Source: Malurus cyaneus samueli
Taxonomy: Eukaryota; Chordata; Aves; Passeriformes; Maluridae
Length of the DNA: 64,000 nucleotides
NCBI GenBank assembly: GCA_009741485.1
Contig: CM019214.1
Location: forward strand, 21,040,267-21,104,266
Reading direction: 5' to 3'
Both the position numbers and the translations under genes were made by a program. This document shows, one piece after another, positions 1-11,672 of this stretch. Position 1 is the stretch's first letter. The number at the start of each line of letters is the position of its first letter. The notes beneath the pieces are model-generated. The model worked only from the letters and a program-made list of their open reading frames with translations. It ran no database searches and was not told the DNA's origin.

Positions 1-3000
1 GTCTCAGTGCTTTATTCTGAGCTCAAGTAAAGACAAACAAGAACCCTTTCATGATGTTCAGGCCTGTGATATACATCCTTACTTTGTTGCTTCATTATGC
101 AGCTGTGTAAAGATAATTGAGAGAACTGAGCCTGATTTTTCATCAACAAGCAATAAAATGTGATAAATATGCTACATGGAATGGCAAATGTTAGAATTAA
201 TAAGCTGAAATGTTGACGAATTACTGTTTATATACTTGACATGCAATAATTGCCTCATTTATCATCTGAATCTGGAAAACTTAAATAGCAGGCATTTATA
301 ATTAATTTTCTCCCCTTACAAACTGCAATTCATTCCACACTCAAAGGAGCCAGCGTTAATTTCTTTTCTATCAGCCACAGGCCATAAGTTAATGCATTAA
401 AAAAAGTCAGAACATTTAAAATAACAGTCTAATTAAATTATATCCTCTACTGTTGGAGAAAAACACATGATTCTTCAGGAGATAATCAGTCACCACAGTA
501 AACACCATTTAGTTCTTCTCACAAATCTGCGTCTACCCACTGGCAATCTTGGACTGTCAAGATGAAGAATTCCCTTTACTGAACAGATGAAGGATATTGA
601 CTTCAGCCTCATTAGCAACTTCAAATGAGAATGACAATGGGAGTCCATTAAATAATAATATTTTTCCATATACTGGGTTTTCTTCATTGTGCAGAAGAAT
701 ATGCTTTTCACAGCAGCTGACAAAGCCCACATTTCTGATCATGCTTCCCCTTTGATCAGCCACACAATGCCCTTTCCTGAAGGTCTTTTCTGCTTGAGCA
801 GCAAGGGCTGCTACTGCCTGAGTGAAACCTGTAAGGCAGACGGTGCCCACCTCAGCTCAGGACTCTGGAAGTGCCTTGTTCCAGGTTGTATCCATACAAC
901 TCCCTGAGAAGAGCTGGGGATTTCTGTGAGGATTACGTCAGTGGAAGTGCCAGCATACAAAGTATTCCTCACAAACAGAAGCTGCTGTTCTATGGAGTGG
1001 AGTGGAAGAGTATCATTAAAGACCTGTGGTTTTTAATGTATGCAGCATTTCTGGTCAAAGAATGTTCAAGTAGGTATGAGAGCCACTTAATGCACACAGC
1101 TGGGAACAACTGTCAAAGAATGGCTGGACTAGCTGCTTTTACACAGCAAAATGATCTCAGGTCTACCCCAAATAGCTGCTCCTTTGTCTATGCATAATGT
1201 GTGTGGTGCCTGTGAAAATCACTGATGTAGTTACCTAAATATTACTTTATTATACAATTGTTACAGCTGAAAAAAAATTAGGGTGGTNTTTTCAGCTAGT
1301 AGACATTCTCACATCATAAATTTCATTAAGTTTTGGCAAGAGATTGAGTACTTCATGCTAAAAAAAATCCCTCAGTATAACCTATTTAATTTTAATGCTG
1401 TTTTTCCATCTTAGTACTAACAAGAATCTTGAAATACGAAGGATAAGGATATTTTGCGAACAGAAAATAATGAACTCTTCCTTGTGTACAGCCACTACCA
1501 ATTAGTTCTCAGTTCTGTGTAAGAATGTCTTTACAAGTTTTTTTAATTTCAGGATCTCCAGGGCATAAGAGCATGTGACTTCTCTTATGGCTCCCTACTC
1601 TAATTAGTAACTTAATTCTGCACGCAGAGAACTAAGTAGAACTGACAGACTACAGCTTCTCCTGCATTCTTGCAGCTCTCTTTTTCACAAGATACCATTG
1701 AGGTCAGGGGCTTTAGAAAAGGATAGAAACCCATCTCTTTCAAGATGCATTCCAGCACCTTTCTCATGGAAGCTTAGGAAGGTCATTCATTTGTGCAGGT
1801 TATTCCACAGACTTCCTTTGGTATTTAAACTTCCAAGACAGTGCTGCAATCCTTGCTGTCTCCAGGAAAAGACATACCACTCTCTAGCAAGCTGCACTGG
1901 AGGTGTGTGCAATCCATGAAGTCCTGGCTCCTGCTCCCACAGCCCTTTATGCATTTTGCACTGAAAGGTAATGGGAAACAATCTGCAGCAGTCTCTCAGA
2001 GGGCTTCACCAGTCCCTCTTCGTAGCAGAGAGCCTTTGCCAGGGTACAGTCGGGTCAGACTCCTTTGGTGCTCCCTTGCCCTGCCCAGAGCTGGGGAATT
2101 CTTCTTTGCAGCACTGAGGATGCTCATTTGGCACACAAGTAATGAGCATTTAAGCTCACCTCAAATCAAGGTAAGACACCGTGTTTAAAGGTAAATGACA
2201 GCAAATCCTCTAAGCAAGACTATGGGGAAAAGATTAGGCCAATTGTCTAAACAGAAAGGGATCTAAATCCCAGATACCATTTTAGGTATGAAATCTAATT
2301 TTACTTAAGCATCTTCTTGCATCCTTGGCCTAGCTCTAGGGTTAAATGAGAGACACTAAGATAACATTTTTTTGTAGCCATCAGAGATGCCATCTTCCCT
2401 CCCTCCCTTACTCCCTTGGCAGACTGACCATCAGCTGCTGCCTCAAATTTGGCCTCTGGAACTGAGCATCTAAGGGTAATGTGGTGCTCAACACATCCTT
2501 GTCCCTTTGCCAATCCTGTCAGGAATAACCTAAGGTTGTGTTAAGGAATCAACAAAACTTAGACTCACCAAGTCTGAAAGCATTTTGCACAGAAAAAGGG
2601 AAAATCAATCCAAATCTGTTTCTCATGACAAATTGCTTCCATAGGAAGAGATGTCTTGATCCTGCAGTTGACTGGACATCCTTATTGCAAGTGGAATATC
2701 CAGGATTTTTGCCCAGTTTCTTCAGAGAAACAAAAACAAAAAATTGTGAGAACTGAAGCAATGGACAAGGAGTTTCTCTTGTGTTATACAGAAGATGAAA
2801 ATATCAAGTAAAACTTCAATTAGATTTATTAATTCAGAGAAATTAGCAAGAATAATTTTTAACAAATTGCAACTGCATTGTAATTACATTACAATTACAC
2901 TAATTGTATTGTAGTTATTGTGCCTGTACTATGATGTGCTTTTGTTTTCTTTCTTTAAACACAAATAATCAGGTGAACTAATTGTAAACAATTGTTAGAC

Positions 3001-4605
3001 CTGTATGAAAGCTGCTCTTTTTTTGGCACAAGTCTAGCCATGTTCATAATCTCAGCTAATTACAACTTGTCCTGTTCACTGCAGAAGGTGATATTTAGAA
3101 TTCTCCAATAAGCAACATGAAAATTGATGCCGAAAGAAATTTTGGAAATATGGCAACATTTTAAAGTATTGGAAGCCAGGACAGGATATTGTCCCAATGT
3201 AGAATAAAACCACCTTCATTACTGAAGATCCATTTCCAAGTTTTGGTTCTCCTCTAGTTACAGCAAGTATCTGAATTTATATTTCCTTATTCATTCACAG
3301 CTAGTTTAAATAAATATTATTAATGGGATTTTTAGGTTATTTAAGATTACTCTGAAAGGTCTTCCATACTGAACCAGCAAAACTCTTATGCAAATTGAGA
3401 CCATGATTTAAGAAAAAAATCATTGCATCAAAACAGTTCTGTTTAATCAAAAGGTAGCTTTTCCAGACTGAAGAAAACCCCAAACTAAACCAACCAACCC
3501 ACCCAACCCAGAGTCATTGGTGTGGAAATGTTTCCACACTGAAAACTAACATTTTCTGGACATCCTCTCCTCATCCTCTCCTCATCCTCCCTTCCCCTCT
3601 TCTCTCCATGTTTTCTTTTCCCCCTCTTGTTCTCTTCTAGCTGTTTTCCTTTTACAAGGAATCCTCTATCTCTCCTCAGGTTACCTTATCTTGCCTTAAC
3701 TTTTAAATTCATTGTAATGTTGTTTGTTTCTTTTCCTTCTAACTTAATAAAATGAGGCAATTAATATCAGTCTAAAAAAAAAAGAATTAATTTGCCAGCT
3801 CCTAGCAGTTGCCAAGCAACAGACTGCAATATCACCAGTGAACTGATGGTTGGTTTAATTACTGTCTAAATAAGTATTGTTTAGGCTTTAATTGTCTCCT
3901 TAAACACGGTCTCAAAGTGAAGTCCACTAGGATAGAGGTTTCAGGTCCACACACAGGAAGGATGGCAAGCACGAGGATTACTAATTGCTCCACATAATGC
4001 AAACAATTTTCCATTATCTAATAAAATAACCTGTGCCATATGATTTTGTATAGGATGCAAACTGTCATTCCAATAATTGCTTTTCCAAAGGCACCTGGAC
4101 ACCTGAGCTGACAGGCCTGTGTCCATTGGAAGCTATGTCTGCTGCAGGACAGCGCTTAATTTATTTTACACTTGAAGATAATATTTGAACCTATAATAAG
4201 AGCAAGTGAAGATATAAGAAACATAAAGTGAGGAAAGAGAATCCATGCTGTAAAATTGGAGTGCTTTGTCTAATTATGACATTCAATAAATATCTTTGGC
4301 AGTCTTTGACTTATGAACAATAAAGTAAACCACTCTGGCTGTTATAATTTTAAATGTGATGGTTTAGATTAATCATGTTGGGAGTGTTAAGGAAACTTTT
4401 GGCTTAACAAAACTGATTTTGTCTGAGTGTATCAATTAATACACAGATTTTAGTACATAGTAAGGTGCATAGTCTATGTTAAAATGATACAGGATGTTCT
4501 GAGGGGAGGATGAGCGTGCCATTCACCAAAGTCATTAAGTAGAGAGGTAATTCTCAATGCATGGGTAAAGGAGGCACCTGGAATAGTAACAAAATGTGTC
4601 TGACA
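1..4605. other. intergenic AT-rich DNA, no gene seen
   Basis: No coding exon recognised. The single ambiguous base is at 1288. The first 450 bases and 2860-3000 are rich in TAATTA/TAATT-type homeodomain core motifs, including a 17-base hairpin (TTGTAAT-tac-ATTACAA at 2878-2894). A CCTCTCCTCAT-type short tandem repeat lies at about 3559-3595, and CCAACC-rich sequence at 3489-3511. Open frames here, up to 115 codons, look like chance frames with no similarity I know. Confidence 0.6.
3808..3820. promoter_or_regulatory. RFX X-box-like palindrome GTTGCCAAGCAAC
   Basis: GTTGCC-A-AGCAAC matches the X-box pattern GTNRCC(0-3N)RGYAAC recognised by RFX winged-helix factors, with both half-sites perfect. 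It sits in AT-rich sequence with TAATT motifs nearby. No gene is close in the window. This is a motif match only. Confidence 0.4.
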
Positions 4606-4609
4606 TGAC

Positions 4610-4712
4610 TGAAACTGATCACAGGACTGGAAGAGCTTTGAAAGGACCTCTGGCCCCTCCTCTGCTCAAAGCAAAGTCAGTTAGAGCAGGATTCTTCTCC
4701 TAAAGATTAAAT
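4610..4712 (-). mobile_element. CR1 LINE 3'-end remnant
   Basis: On the + strand: 'actggaagagctttgaaaggacctctgg', 'cccctcctctgctcaaagcaaagtcag' and 'ttagagcagg'. These follow the order of the reverse-complemented CR1 3' tip (ggaagggacctctgg, ctgctcaaagcaggg, tagagcagg). Only about 100 bases survive, with many substitutions. Confidence 0.65.
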
Positions 4713-7003
4713 ATCAAGATCTCACCATGAGTAGCCTTAGGAATCTAAACAACATTTTGTAACTCAAAATTCATCTTCGTAAGTGCAGGAGTAGCACAGT
4801 TCAGCTTAAAACAAAAATATGGTTCATTTTTCACTTGAGATATTTGCAGAGATTCAAACATGCATTTTGGGATTAATGGGTAAATGCCTTCAATCAATAT
4901 ATTACATATTATATTGATCACTAAGTTTTCAGATAAGTTTAATTTGCCTCCTGTTGTGCTGGGTTTTTAAAATTTGGTATTATAAAAGTACACCTGATGT
5001 TAAAAAATCTTAAAGCAGTTTTCTTCTGATTAATTAACTGAGGAATGTAATGAATATAGGTTAAGATGATCTGTAGGACAGAGAGCTTAGTGTAATACTT
5101 ACAAGAATGTCTTGTGAGGCATTCTTCTCCATTTTACTGTGAAGTGAATTAAGGGTCAAATTTTGTCCTCACATTGGTGGATGACAGCAGATTTGAGAGA
5201 AACTCATTCTTTATTTGCCTGATTTTTTTTTCTTATCTCAAATGTGAAAGCATTCAAAACTTAAAATCATAATTGAAATGAGCTGCTTCACTTGATCCCT
5301 AACAGTTTCAATAAAAAGTGTTGAACAAGACCAAAGAAGGGCTTTTAGGGGTCTGAGTTCCCACTGGTCAGAGAAAGTGACTTCTGTCTAGATGTATTAA
5401 GAAATAGTGTCAGGTCCTAAAGCAGTGTGTTACTACTTTGTACAACTGTATTTACCAGTGGTTTTCTTCCTTTCATGCACTCACAGTTTTGTCTGCATTC
5501 TATTTCTTTAAATAACCGATGAAGAGTCAAGTTCAGAAACTGAAAAATTTGAGGAAAGGGCCAAAATGGTGTTCTCACAGTAAAAAAAAAATTCAGGATT
5601 TCACACACAACCTGTCTTCCTTTCCTATTGTTATTCTGTGTGTACTTCCTCTTATAACCATCATCAGATTTGAACATCTTTTCCCTTTGTAAAGGGACCT
5701 CTATACGAATTTTGCTCAATATTGATAAAGCTGAAATCATTGCTTTCATTTTCTTGCCCAGCAACTTCCTATTACTGAAATCTAAGTTTGAGAATAGGAC
5801 AGTGCTCTTCTGTATTTCAACTTTCACCTATCTTTGAAGAAAACCTAATAATTTTATATCACTTAGACTTAAGGGAAGCTCAATATCTACAGTTAGAGTG
5901 AGAATTCTGTCTGATAGAGAAACAACAGATTTAAGCATATTGCTATGGAAGAAAATTCATTGGTAGTAAGGACTCTAGAAGGAATGAACAAGCAGGATAT
6001 TGCTTCACATTTGCTGCAAGTGAGCTGAAATTCCATCTCATTTTATAGCTTGGCTACATTTTAAATAGAAACAGAACACAGATTTAGCATTTACCAATGC
6101 AGGGAGGGTTATTCCTTTCCAGAGGAATGTTCTTTTTTTATCTGTTACAGGATACCCAGTCACAGTATTGAAATGTGAACAGTCTGGGACTTTGGTGACT
6201 TCTTTTTTTAAACTCTTATGAGCCTGTCTGATCCCAATAAACTCTAGTATTTCACACAGCCATTACAACAGTAACAATAATTTTAATTCATTAATTGAAC
6301 AAAAATATCAGATACTGAGTGGTTAAATAGCTGATTTCCTTTGCTAACAAAAAAAAGAAAAAACAAACCAAACCTACTTGACTCCTCTTCCCATTTTGTA
6401 CAGTGCTCCCCTGAAGTTCTTACTTTCATCTGTATTGCAAAATCTTCTCCTGCCATTGCCCAACTATTTACATTCTGATGGCACAAATCTTCACACTTGT
6501 TTGTCTCTTGAACTTTAGGGTTGGTAATCTGTGCTCTGCTCTCTGACTGTCAGACATCTCTCTGCCAGTTGAGCATGATCCTTTTCTGAGCAGCCTTCCT
6601 GGGCACCCAAATCTTGCTTTCTATTCTCCTCCATTTACCTTTTCTCATTTCTCTTTCAGTGTAATCTTTGGAGGATCCCTCAAAGCAAACAGTCAGGATC
6701 TGGACCATGGGACTCTCAGAAATTTTCAGAACAATGTCAAATTAGAGATGTTGTTTGACACATCAGCAGGCAGGGCTACCATCTGTGGGGAGCCTTGGCA
6801 AACTGAGAGGGACCACAGGAATTTCAGCACAGAAAAATACCCCTGAGCCAGCAGTGTTGGGAACTGCCCAAGGAGGGGACCTGGTGCAGAAAGCTGATCA
6901 TCAGTCAGCCCTACACCCTCGTAGCAGGGAAGGGCATGAGGGTGGTCACAGATTGGCAAGACATGCACAGTTCAATTCTTGCAGATAGTCAAAATCCAGC
7001 TGT
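4713..7003. other. intergenic DNA, no gene seen
   Basis: AT-rich unique-looking sequence. The longest open frame (136 codons, minus strand, 5417-5827) has no recognised similarity, no plausible domain pattern and ordinary intergenic base composition. Bases 6730-6990 are richer in G+C and lie just before a CR1 tail, so they could be a very decayed part of the same element, but I cannot show it. Confidence 0.6.
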
Positions 7004-7004
7004 G

Positions 7005-7108
7005 AGAGAACTTGAGCAACCTGGCTTGAGCTGGGCCTGCTTTGAGCAAGGGGTTCAGTGGATAACCTCAGAAGTTCCTTCCAAACGATTTTGTTCCATT
7101 ATTCTATA
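7005..7108 (+). mobile_element. CR1 LINE 3'-end remnant
   Basis: Contains 'cttgagcaacctggcttgag', 'cctgctttgagcaaggggtt', 'cctcagaagttccttccaa' and a terminal 'ttattctatagctg'. This is the recognisable order at the CR1 3' end, where a 'cccttccaa ... attctatga' tail is the hallmark. Strongly truncated at the 5' side. Confidence 0.75.
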
Positions 7109-7703
7109 GCTGTCCTGTCACTGTAATAAAATTCACACATTCATTTTAGTGTTTTGCATATGAAATTGTAACAATATTGATGGAAACATGTAATTATTTT
7201 AGATTGAAACATTACAGCATCACTACTTTATAGACATAAAAATTAGAAAAGAAAGATACTGTGCATTTTTTTTTCTCCTCCTCCCTTATTGTTATCCTTC
7301 ATATTCTTATCTAGAATCCAGTGCTTGGAAACAATGTCAAATATGATCTTGAATCTTTTTTGTGGAGCGAAGAACAAAGTGAAGAGAGAAGGAGTGCAGG
7401 GACAAAGATGAAATCTGCCTTCAGCTGACTCCTCAGTGCCCTTGCTTAGACCATGCACCACTGACACAAACCATCTGTTCCTTCATTCAGATATTGGTCT
7501 GCACTGAACATTTGGGCTGCCTGAGGGGGAAAATGGTTGCATACATGCAAAATGGGACAGATGCTCTATCACCTATATATGTTAGTCTGCCACTGTCATA
7601 GATTCTCAATTACTCACAAACTTAGGGAGGGAAATGGTAAAGAAGGGATAAATTAACTTATTTTGAGAATACAGGATTGTTCCAAAGAAATGTGGCAAGA
7701 TTT

Positions 7704-8276
7704 TGCCGTGGTTTCACCCCACCCAGCAGCCAAGTTCCAGCCAGCCACCTGATCTCTGCCCCACCACTGAGATCAGGGAGACAGTTAAAAGTGTAAAAGC
7801 TAGAAAACTTTGGGTTGGGAAAAAGGCAGTTTCATAGGGAAAGCAAAAGCTGTTTATGCAAGCAAAGCAAAGCAAAGAATTAAATCACTGCTTATCATGG
7901 GCAAGTGGGTGTTCAGCCATCTCCTGGAGAGCAGGACCACATCCCATGTAACAGTTACTCGGGAAGAAAAAGGCTTCACTTCAAATGCTGCCCCTTCCTT
8001 CTTCTTCCCTCAAATTTATATCCTAGTCTGGAATATCCCTTTCGTCAGCTGAGGTCACCTGTCCAGCTGTGTCCCCTTCTAATTTCCCATGCACATCCAG
8101 TTTCCTTGCCAGTGTGGCTGTACAAAACACAGAAAAGAGTTGGCTCTGTGTAAGCATCAGTCAGCAAAAACAAAGACATTTATATATTATCAATCTCGTG
8201 TTCAGCACAGATCCAAAAGAGAACACCACACTAGCTGATGTAAAGAAATTTAATTCTACCCCAGTGAGAAAGGACA
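7704..8276 (-). mobile_element. solo LTR, avian ERVL-type endogenous retrovirus
   Basis: About 573 bases bounded by TG (7704) and CA (8276). The sequence matches, throughout its length, an LTR family common in bird genomes as I recall it. Landmarks on the + strand: 'tgccgtggtttcaccccacc' at the start, 'gggaaagcaaaagctg', 'gtgttcagccatctcctgga', 'ttccttcttcttccctc', 'ctgtgtaagcatcagtcag' and 'taattctaccccag' near the end. The element reads on the minus strand, where a TATAAA box lies at 8015-8020. The polyadenylation signal region (about 7833-7840) is mutated. I see no internal viral genes, so this is a solo LTR left by recombination. No clear target-site duplication remains at the ends (flanks atttt / gagag), which indicates age. 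Open frames inside it are not genes. Confidence 0.85.
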
Positions 8277-8552
8277 GAGAGGTTTCACCACAATGATGGT
8301 AGAGCCACAACATGAGAGCCAGGGAGGGTTTTGCACAAATTTACAGTACATTTACTATGAAGAATAATATGAAATAATATTTAAGCCAACAGTGCTGAAC
8401 GGAAACAAAATAGAGGTATTCATGAAGGGAAAGAATAACGCCAGATCTCTGTATTGAACAGAATTTTAGGGCTGAGTGTGCGTTCCTTTTGCAGCTCCGC
8501 GCCTTGAGAGCGCCCGCGCGGAACGCGGGGAAACTGCGGGAGAGCGGGGACA

Positions 8553-8570
8553 CAGCGCCACCTGCTGTCC
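8553..8570 (-). promoter_or_regulatory. CTCF-like motif at the minisatellite edge
   Basis: CAGCGCCACCTGCTGTCC is the reverse complement of a CCASNAGRKGGCRSY-type CTCF core. By eye about 13 of 16 core positions agree, including the AGCGCCACCTGCTG block seen in strong sites. Orientation is minus. It lies about 40 bases before the tandem array. Binding is inferred from motif only. Confidence 0.45.
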
Positions 8571-8590
8571 CCAATGGGCACTGCCACCGC

Positions 8591-9112
8591 CGGGGACAAT
8601 GCGGGGACACTGCGGGGACAGTCCGAACCGCTGGGAACACACAGCGAGGGGACAAACTGCGGGGACAGTCCGCATTCCCTGGGAACGCACAGAGAGGGGA
8701 CAAACTGCGGGGACAGTCCGAACCCTGGGAACACACAGCGAGGGGACAAACTGCGGGGACAGTCCGAACCGCTGGGAACCACAGCGAGGGGACAAACTGC
8801 GGGGACAGTCCGAACCGCTGGGAACACACAGAGAGGGGACAAACTGCGGGGACAGTCCGAACCGCTGGGAACACACAGAGAGGGGACAAACTGCGGGGAC
8901 AGTCCGAACCGCTGGGAACACACAGCGAGGGACAAACTGCGGGGACAGTCCGAACCGCTGGGAACACACAGAGAGGGGGCAAAGTGCGGGGACAGTCCGC
9001 ATCCCTGGGAACACACAGCGAGGGGGACAAATTGCGGGGACAGTCCGCATCCCTGGTGGAGCACAGCGAGGGGGACAAACTGCGGGGACAGTCCCCATCC
9101 CCCGGGAGCGCC
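8591..9112. repeat. GC-rich minisatellite, 46-48 bp unit, about 11 copies
   Basis: The unit has the form GGGGACAAACTGCGGGGACA-GTCCGAACCGCTGGGAACACACAGCGA. The landmark GTCC recurs at 8621, 8668, 8716, 8762, 8808, 8855, 8902, 8948, 8995, 9043 and 9091, giving spacings of 46-48. Central units are nearly identical and edge units are more diverged: CGCATCCCTGG replaces CGAACCGCTGG at 8668, 8995 and 9043. The period is not a multiple of three and the unit has no stops in any frame, so open frames of about 250 codons run through on both strands. They share no known domain and are artefacts of the array. Confidence 0.97.
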
Positions 9113-10440
9113 CCACGGCCTCACCCGCCTTTGGGCGCACACAGCTCTGCTGCCCTCCCTCCCCGCCGCCGACAAACCGGCAGCAAATGCAGGCTCAAGC
9201 TTTTCCGTTGTTGGTGGTGGTGTTTTGTTTGTTTATTTATTTCTTTCTTTAATAAATACTGACCTTTTATTCGAAAGAGAACTTTATCTGAGCATGGTTA
9301 ACTTTCAGCTGAAACTGTGCTAAAAATTTGAGATAATGCTTAGAAAGTTTCAGTCCTATAACTTATAAACCATAGGTAAATTATGGTCATTATTATAACA
9401 TTTAAACCATAGGTAAATTATGCATTTTAAAATGGCAAGCAATTACACAAAGTGTCCAAAATTTTTCCAGCTTCTCTGGAAAAGGTGTGATTAGAAGATT
9501 GCATTTTGCAAATAATGTTAGCAAAAGTCTGATTATTTGGCTGTGTACACTAAAGTGTTCCTTTATGGCGGTGGTTCCACAGGCAGTGTGCTTCAAAGAA
9601 GGTAAACAGGAAAGATTAAATCACTGCTTTTTAGTGACTCAGCTTTATTGAGCCTAGCAGTTACAGTCACAGCAGCCTTCAAAGTGTTTTATTGCTCTAA
9701 GCATACACTAAACCAGATCCCAGTTTTCCAGTTAACTACACTGGGACCATTAATGCATATCTAATTTGGACATGAATTATTCAGTCCCATTACTTTGGGT
9801 ATTATTAAAACCTTTAGCAAGTCAGGTAAGTGGTTAAGAGAAGATAAATGTATTTGCCATGCTGTAAATGTACCACATTTGCAACAGTTTAATTACATTG
9901 TTAGGGGAGATGGAGTATTTGCTAATGACTTAAATTATAAAAACATTATAAAAATATGTAAGGACCTAAGAATCACATCTTAGGTCAACCCTGAAAATCA
10001 CCTGTGTTTAATAGTCTGTCAGAGCTTGACTGTTCTGTGAAACTTGTTCCACAAGTAAACTGCTCAAGAAATCCACTCCTTTTTCTGTGGTTTGAAGCAA
10101 AGTTGGAAGAACTTGAACTACTGAAGAGTGAATAAGGTTCTGTAGCTTGGGCACGGACTTCAGAAAGATTCTGTCTGTCCTGCACCAAAAGCAAACTCAG
10201 GGATCAGCAGAAGAGATGTCAGGGAGTCTATGGGATGGAGGCGAGTCAGGTGTTTGATATGAATTCACAGTGTGAATAACCAGATCCATAGGGCAGGACA
10301 TTCAGCCACAGTATGATGGAAATGGCATTCATTAACGAGCCAGAAGGTATTGTCCACTCACAGGAGACTGCTTTGGGGCAGAAGTTGTTTACAACATGAG
10401 TTTGTGGGCAATTTTTAAGGAAACAAGGAGTTTGTGAGGG

Positions 10441-10483
10441 TTTTTTTTTTTTGGTGTTTTTTTTTTTTTTTTTTTTTTTTTTT
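10441..10483. repeat. interrupted poly-T (T12-GGTG-T27)
   Basis: Two T runs, 10441-10452 and 10457-10483, separated by GGTG. This could be the complement of an old poly-A tail, but nothing to its right is recognised as a retrocopy. Confidence 0.9.
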
Positions 10484-11648
10484 GCATCATAGCTGCAACT
10501 GTCCAATAAAACCTTTAGGCACTTACTTAAAAGTACCTCTTCAATGTTTAAATGGAACACTTTTAGCTATTCCTCTTGACATGTTTTTAAATGCTTTGGG
10601 AAATTACTCTTCTCTGAAACCCTGCCACCAGCATTGTGCATGATGAAAAATAAAAATGCATTTTAATATGAAATCCTGAAATGTCCCCATAACTGGTATA
10701 TCTGGGGTGGTTTATTGGGGAGCCTATTAACAGCACAGATATGGTTATAGAAAAGCTGCAAAAGCTTAAATATATTATGCAATTTATTTCAGTACTAATA
10801 AATAATTGAAAAGAGTCAGTTCAAAAAACCTGAACTCTTTACAGCTTAATTCATACAAGCAGAGATTATTTCAGCAATGCAGTTTGGAAATCATGTTCAT
10901 TCTAGGCAAAGAATGGTAAAAATGCCCAAACATTTCTTTATGCAAGTATCTTTTCTCAGTAGTACTAAGCACTACCATTTGTTAAGCTCTATGGTATCAG
11001 CTACAAGAGGATACCATTCCATCTAATACATTACTGGGTAGCAGAAATATTTCCCATTTTCACAAATAGAGGTATTTATTCTCTACTATGCATGAGTCAC
11101 ATTCAATATAATTTTGTGGATCACATTTTAATGCCATAGTCCAGTACCAGTCAACAAGAAAAAGGCTGGTAGAGAACACTCAGGCTCTTGAGAGCTGAGT
11201 GAGATTCATCTCACCTGATTTCAGCCTTTTTCTTCTGCTTGCCAATGCTTTTTTTATTGACTATAATGGAAGATAAACACCTCCAGAGAGCAAGTCATTT
11301 GAGAAAACCAGGGCAGAAAAATCAATTCAATCTTAGATAAAGTCTGATAATAGAGAAGTTTTACCTAACACTAAAGTCTTCTATTTGGGCCTTTGTTTGC
11401 CTTGGTTTTCCTGTCAACTCAGCTTGCCTGGGCATTGTGCTTCTTTCTTTCCCTGTTGATCAAAGATGTTCTACTCAACATCTTTTGCCAAACGAAAATT
11501 AGGAAAGAAAGTCTGATCTATCTAGTGGATATTGCCAGACTTTTTATCTTTCATAACTGGCAAGACATATACCAGTTCAGAGCTGGTTCTATTATGTCTT
11601 ACACAAATCATGTTAAATTCATTTTGCCATTACATTACTCTCTAGTGC

Positions 11649-11672
11649 AAAAAAAAAAAAAAAAAAAAAAAA
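11649..11672. repeat. poly-A tract (A24)
   Basis: Uninterrupted run of 24 A in intergenic DNA. No recognised retrosequence lies upstream. Confidence 0.95.

Noticed and set aside
5417..5827. 136-codon open frame, minus strand
   Set aside because: Lys/Phe/Asn-rich as expected from AT-rich DNA, no recognised similarity or splice context.
8341..9323. Six overlapping open frames of about 224-258 codons on both strands
   Set aside because: They run through the 47-bp minisatellite. A unit free of stops whose length is not a multiple of three opens all frames. Their repeated peptide (GTNCGDSP-type) is simply the translated array.
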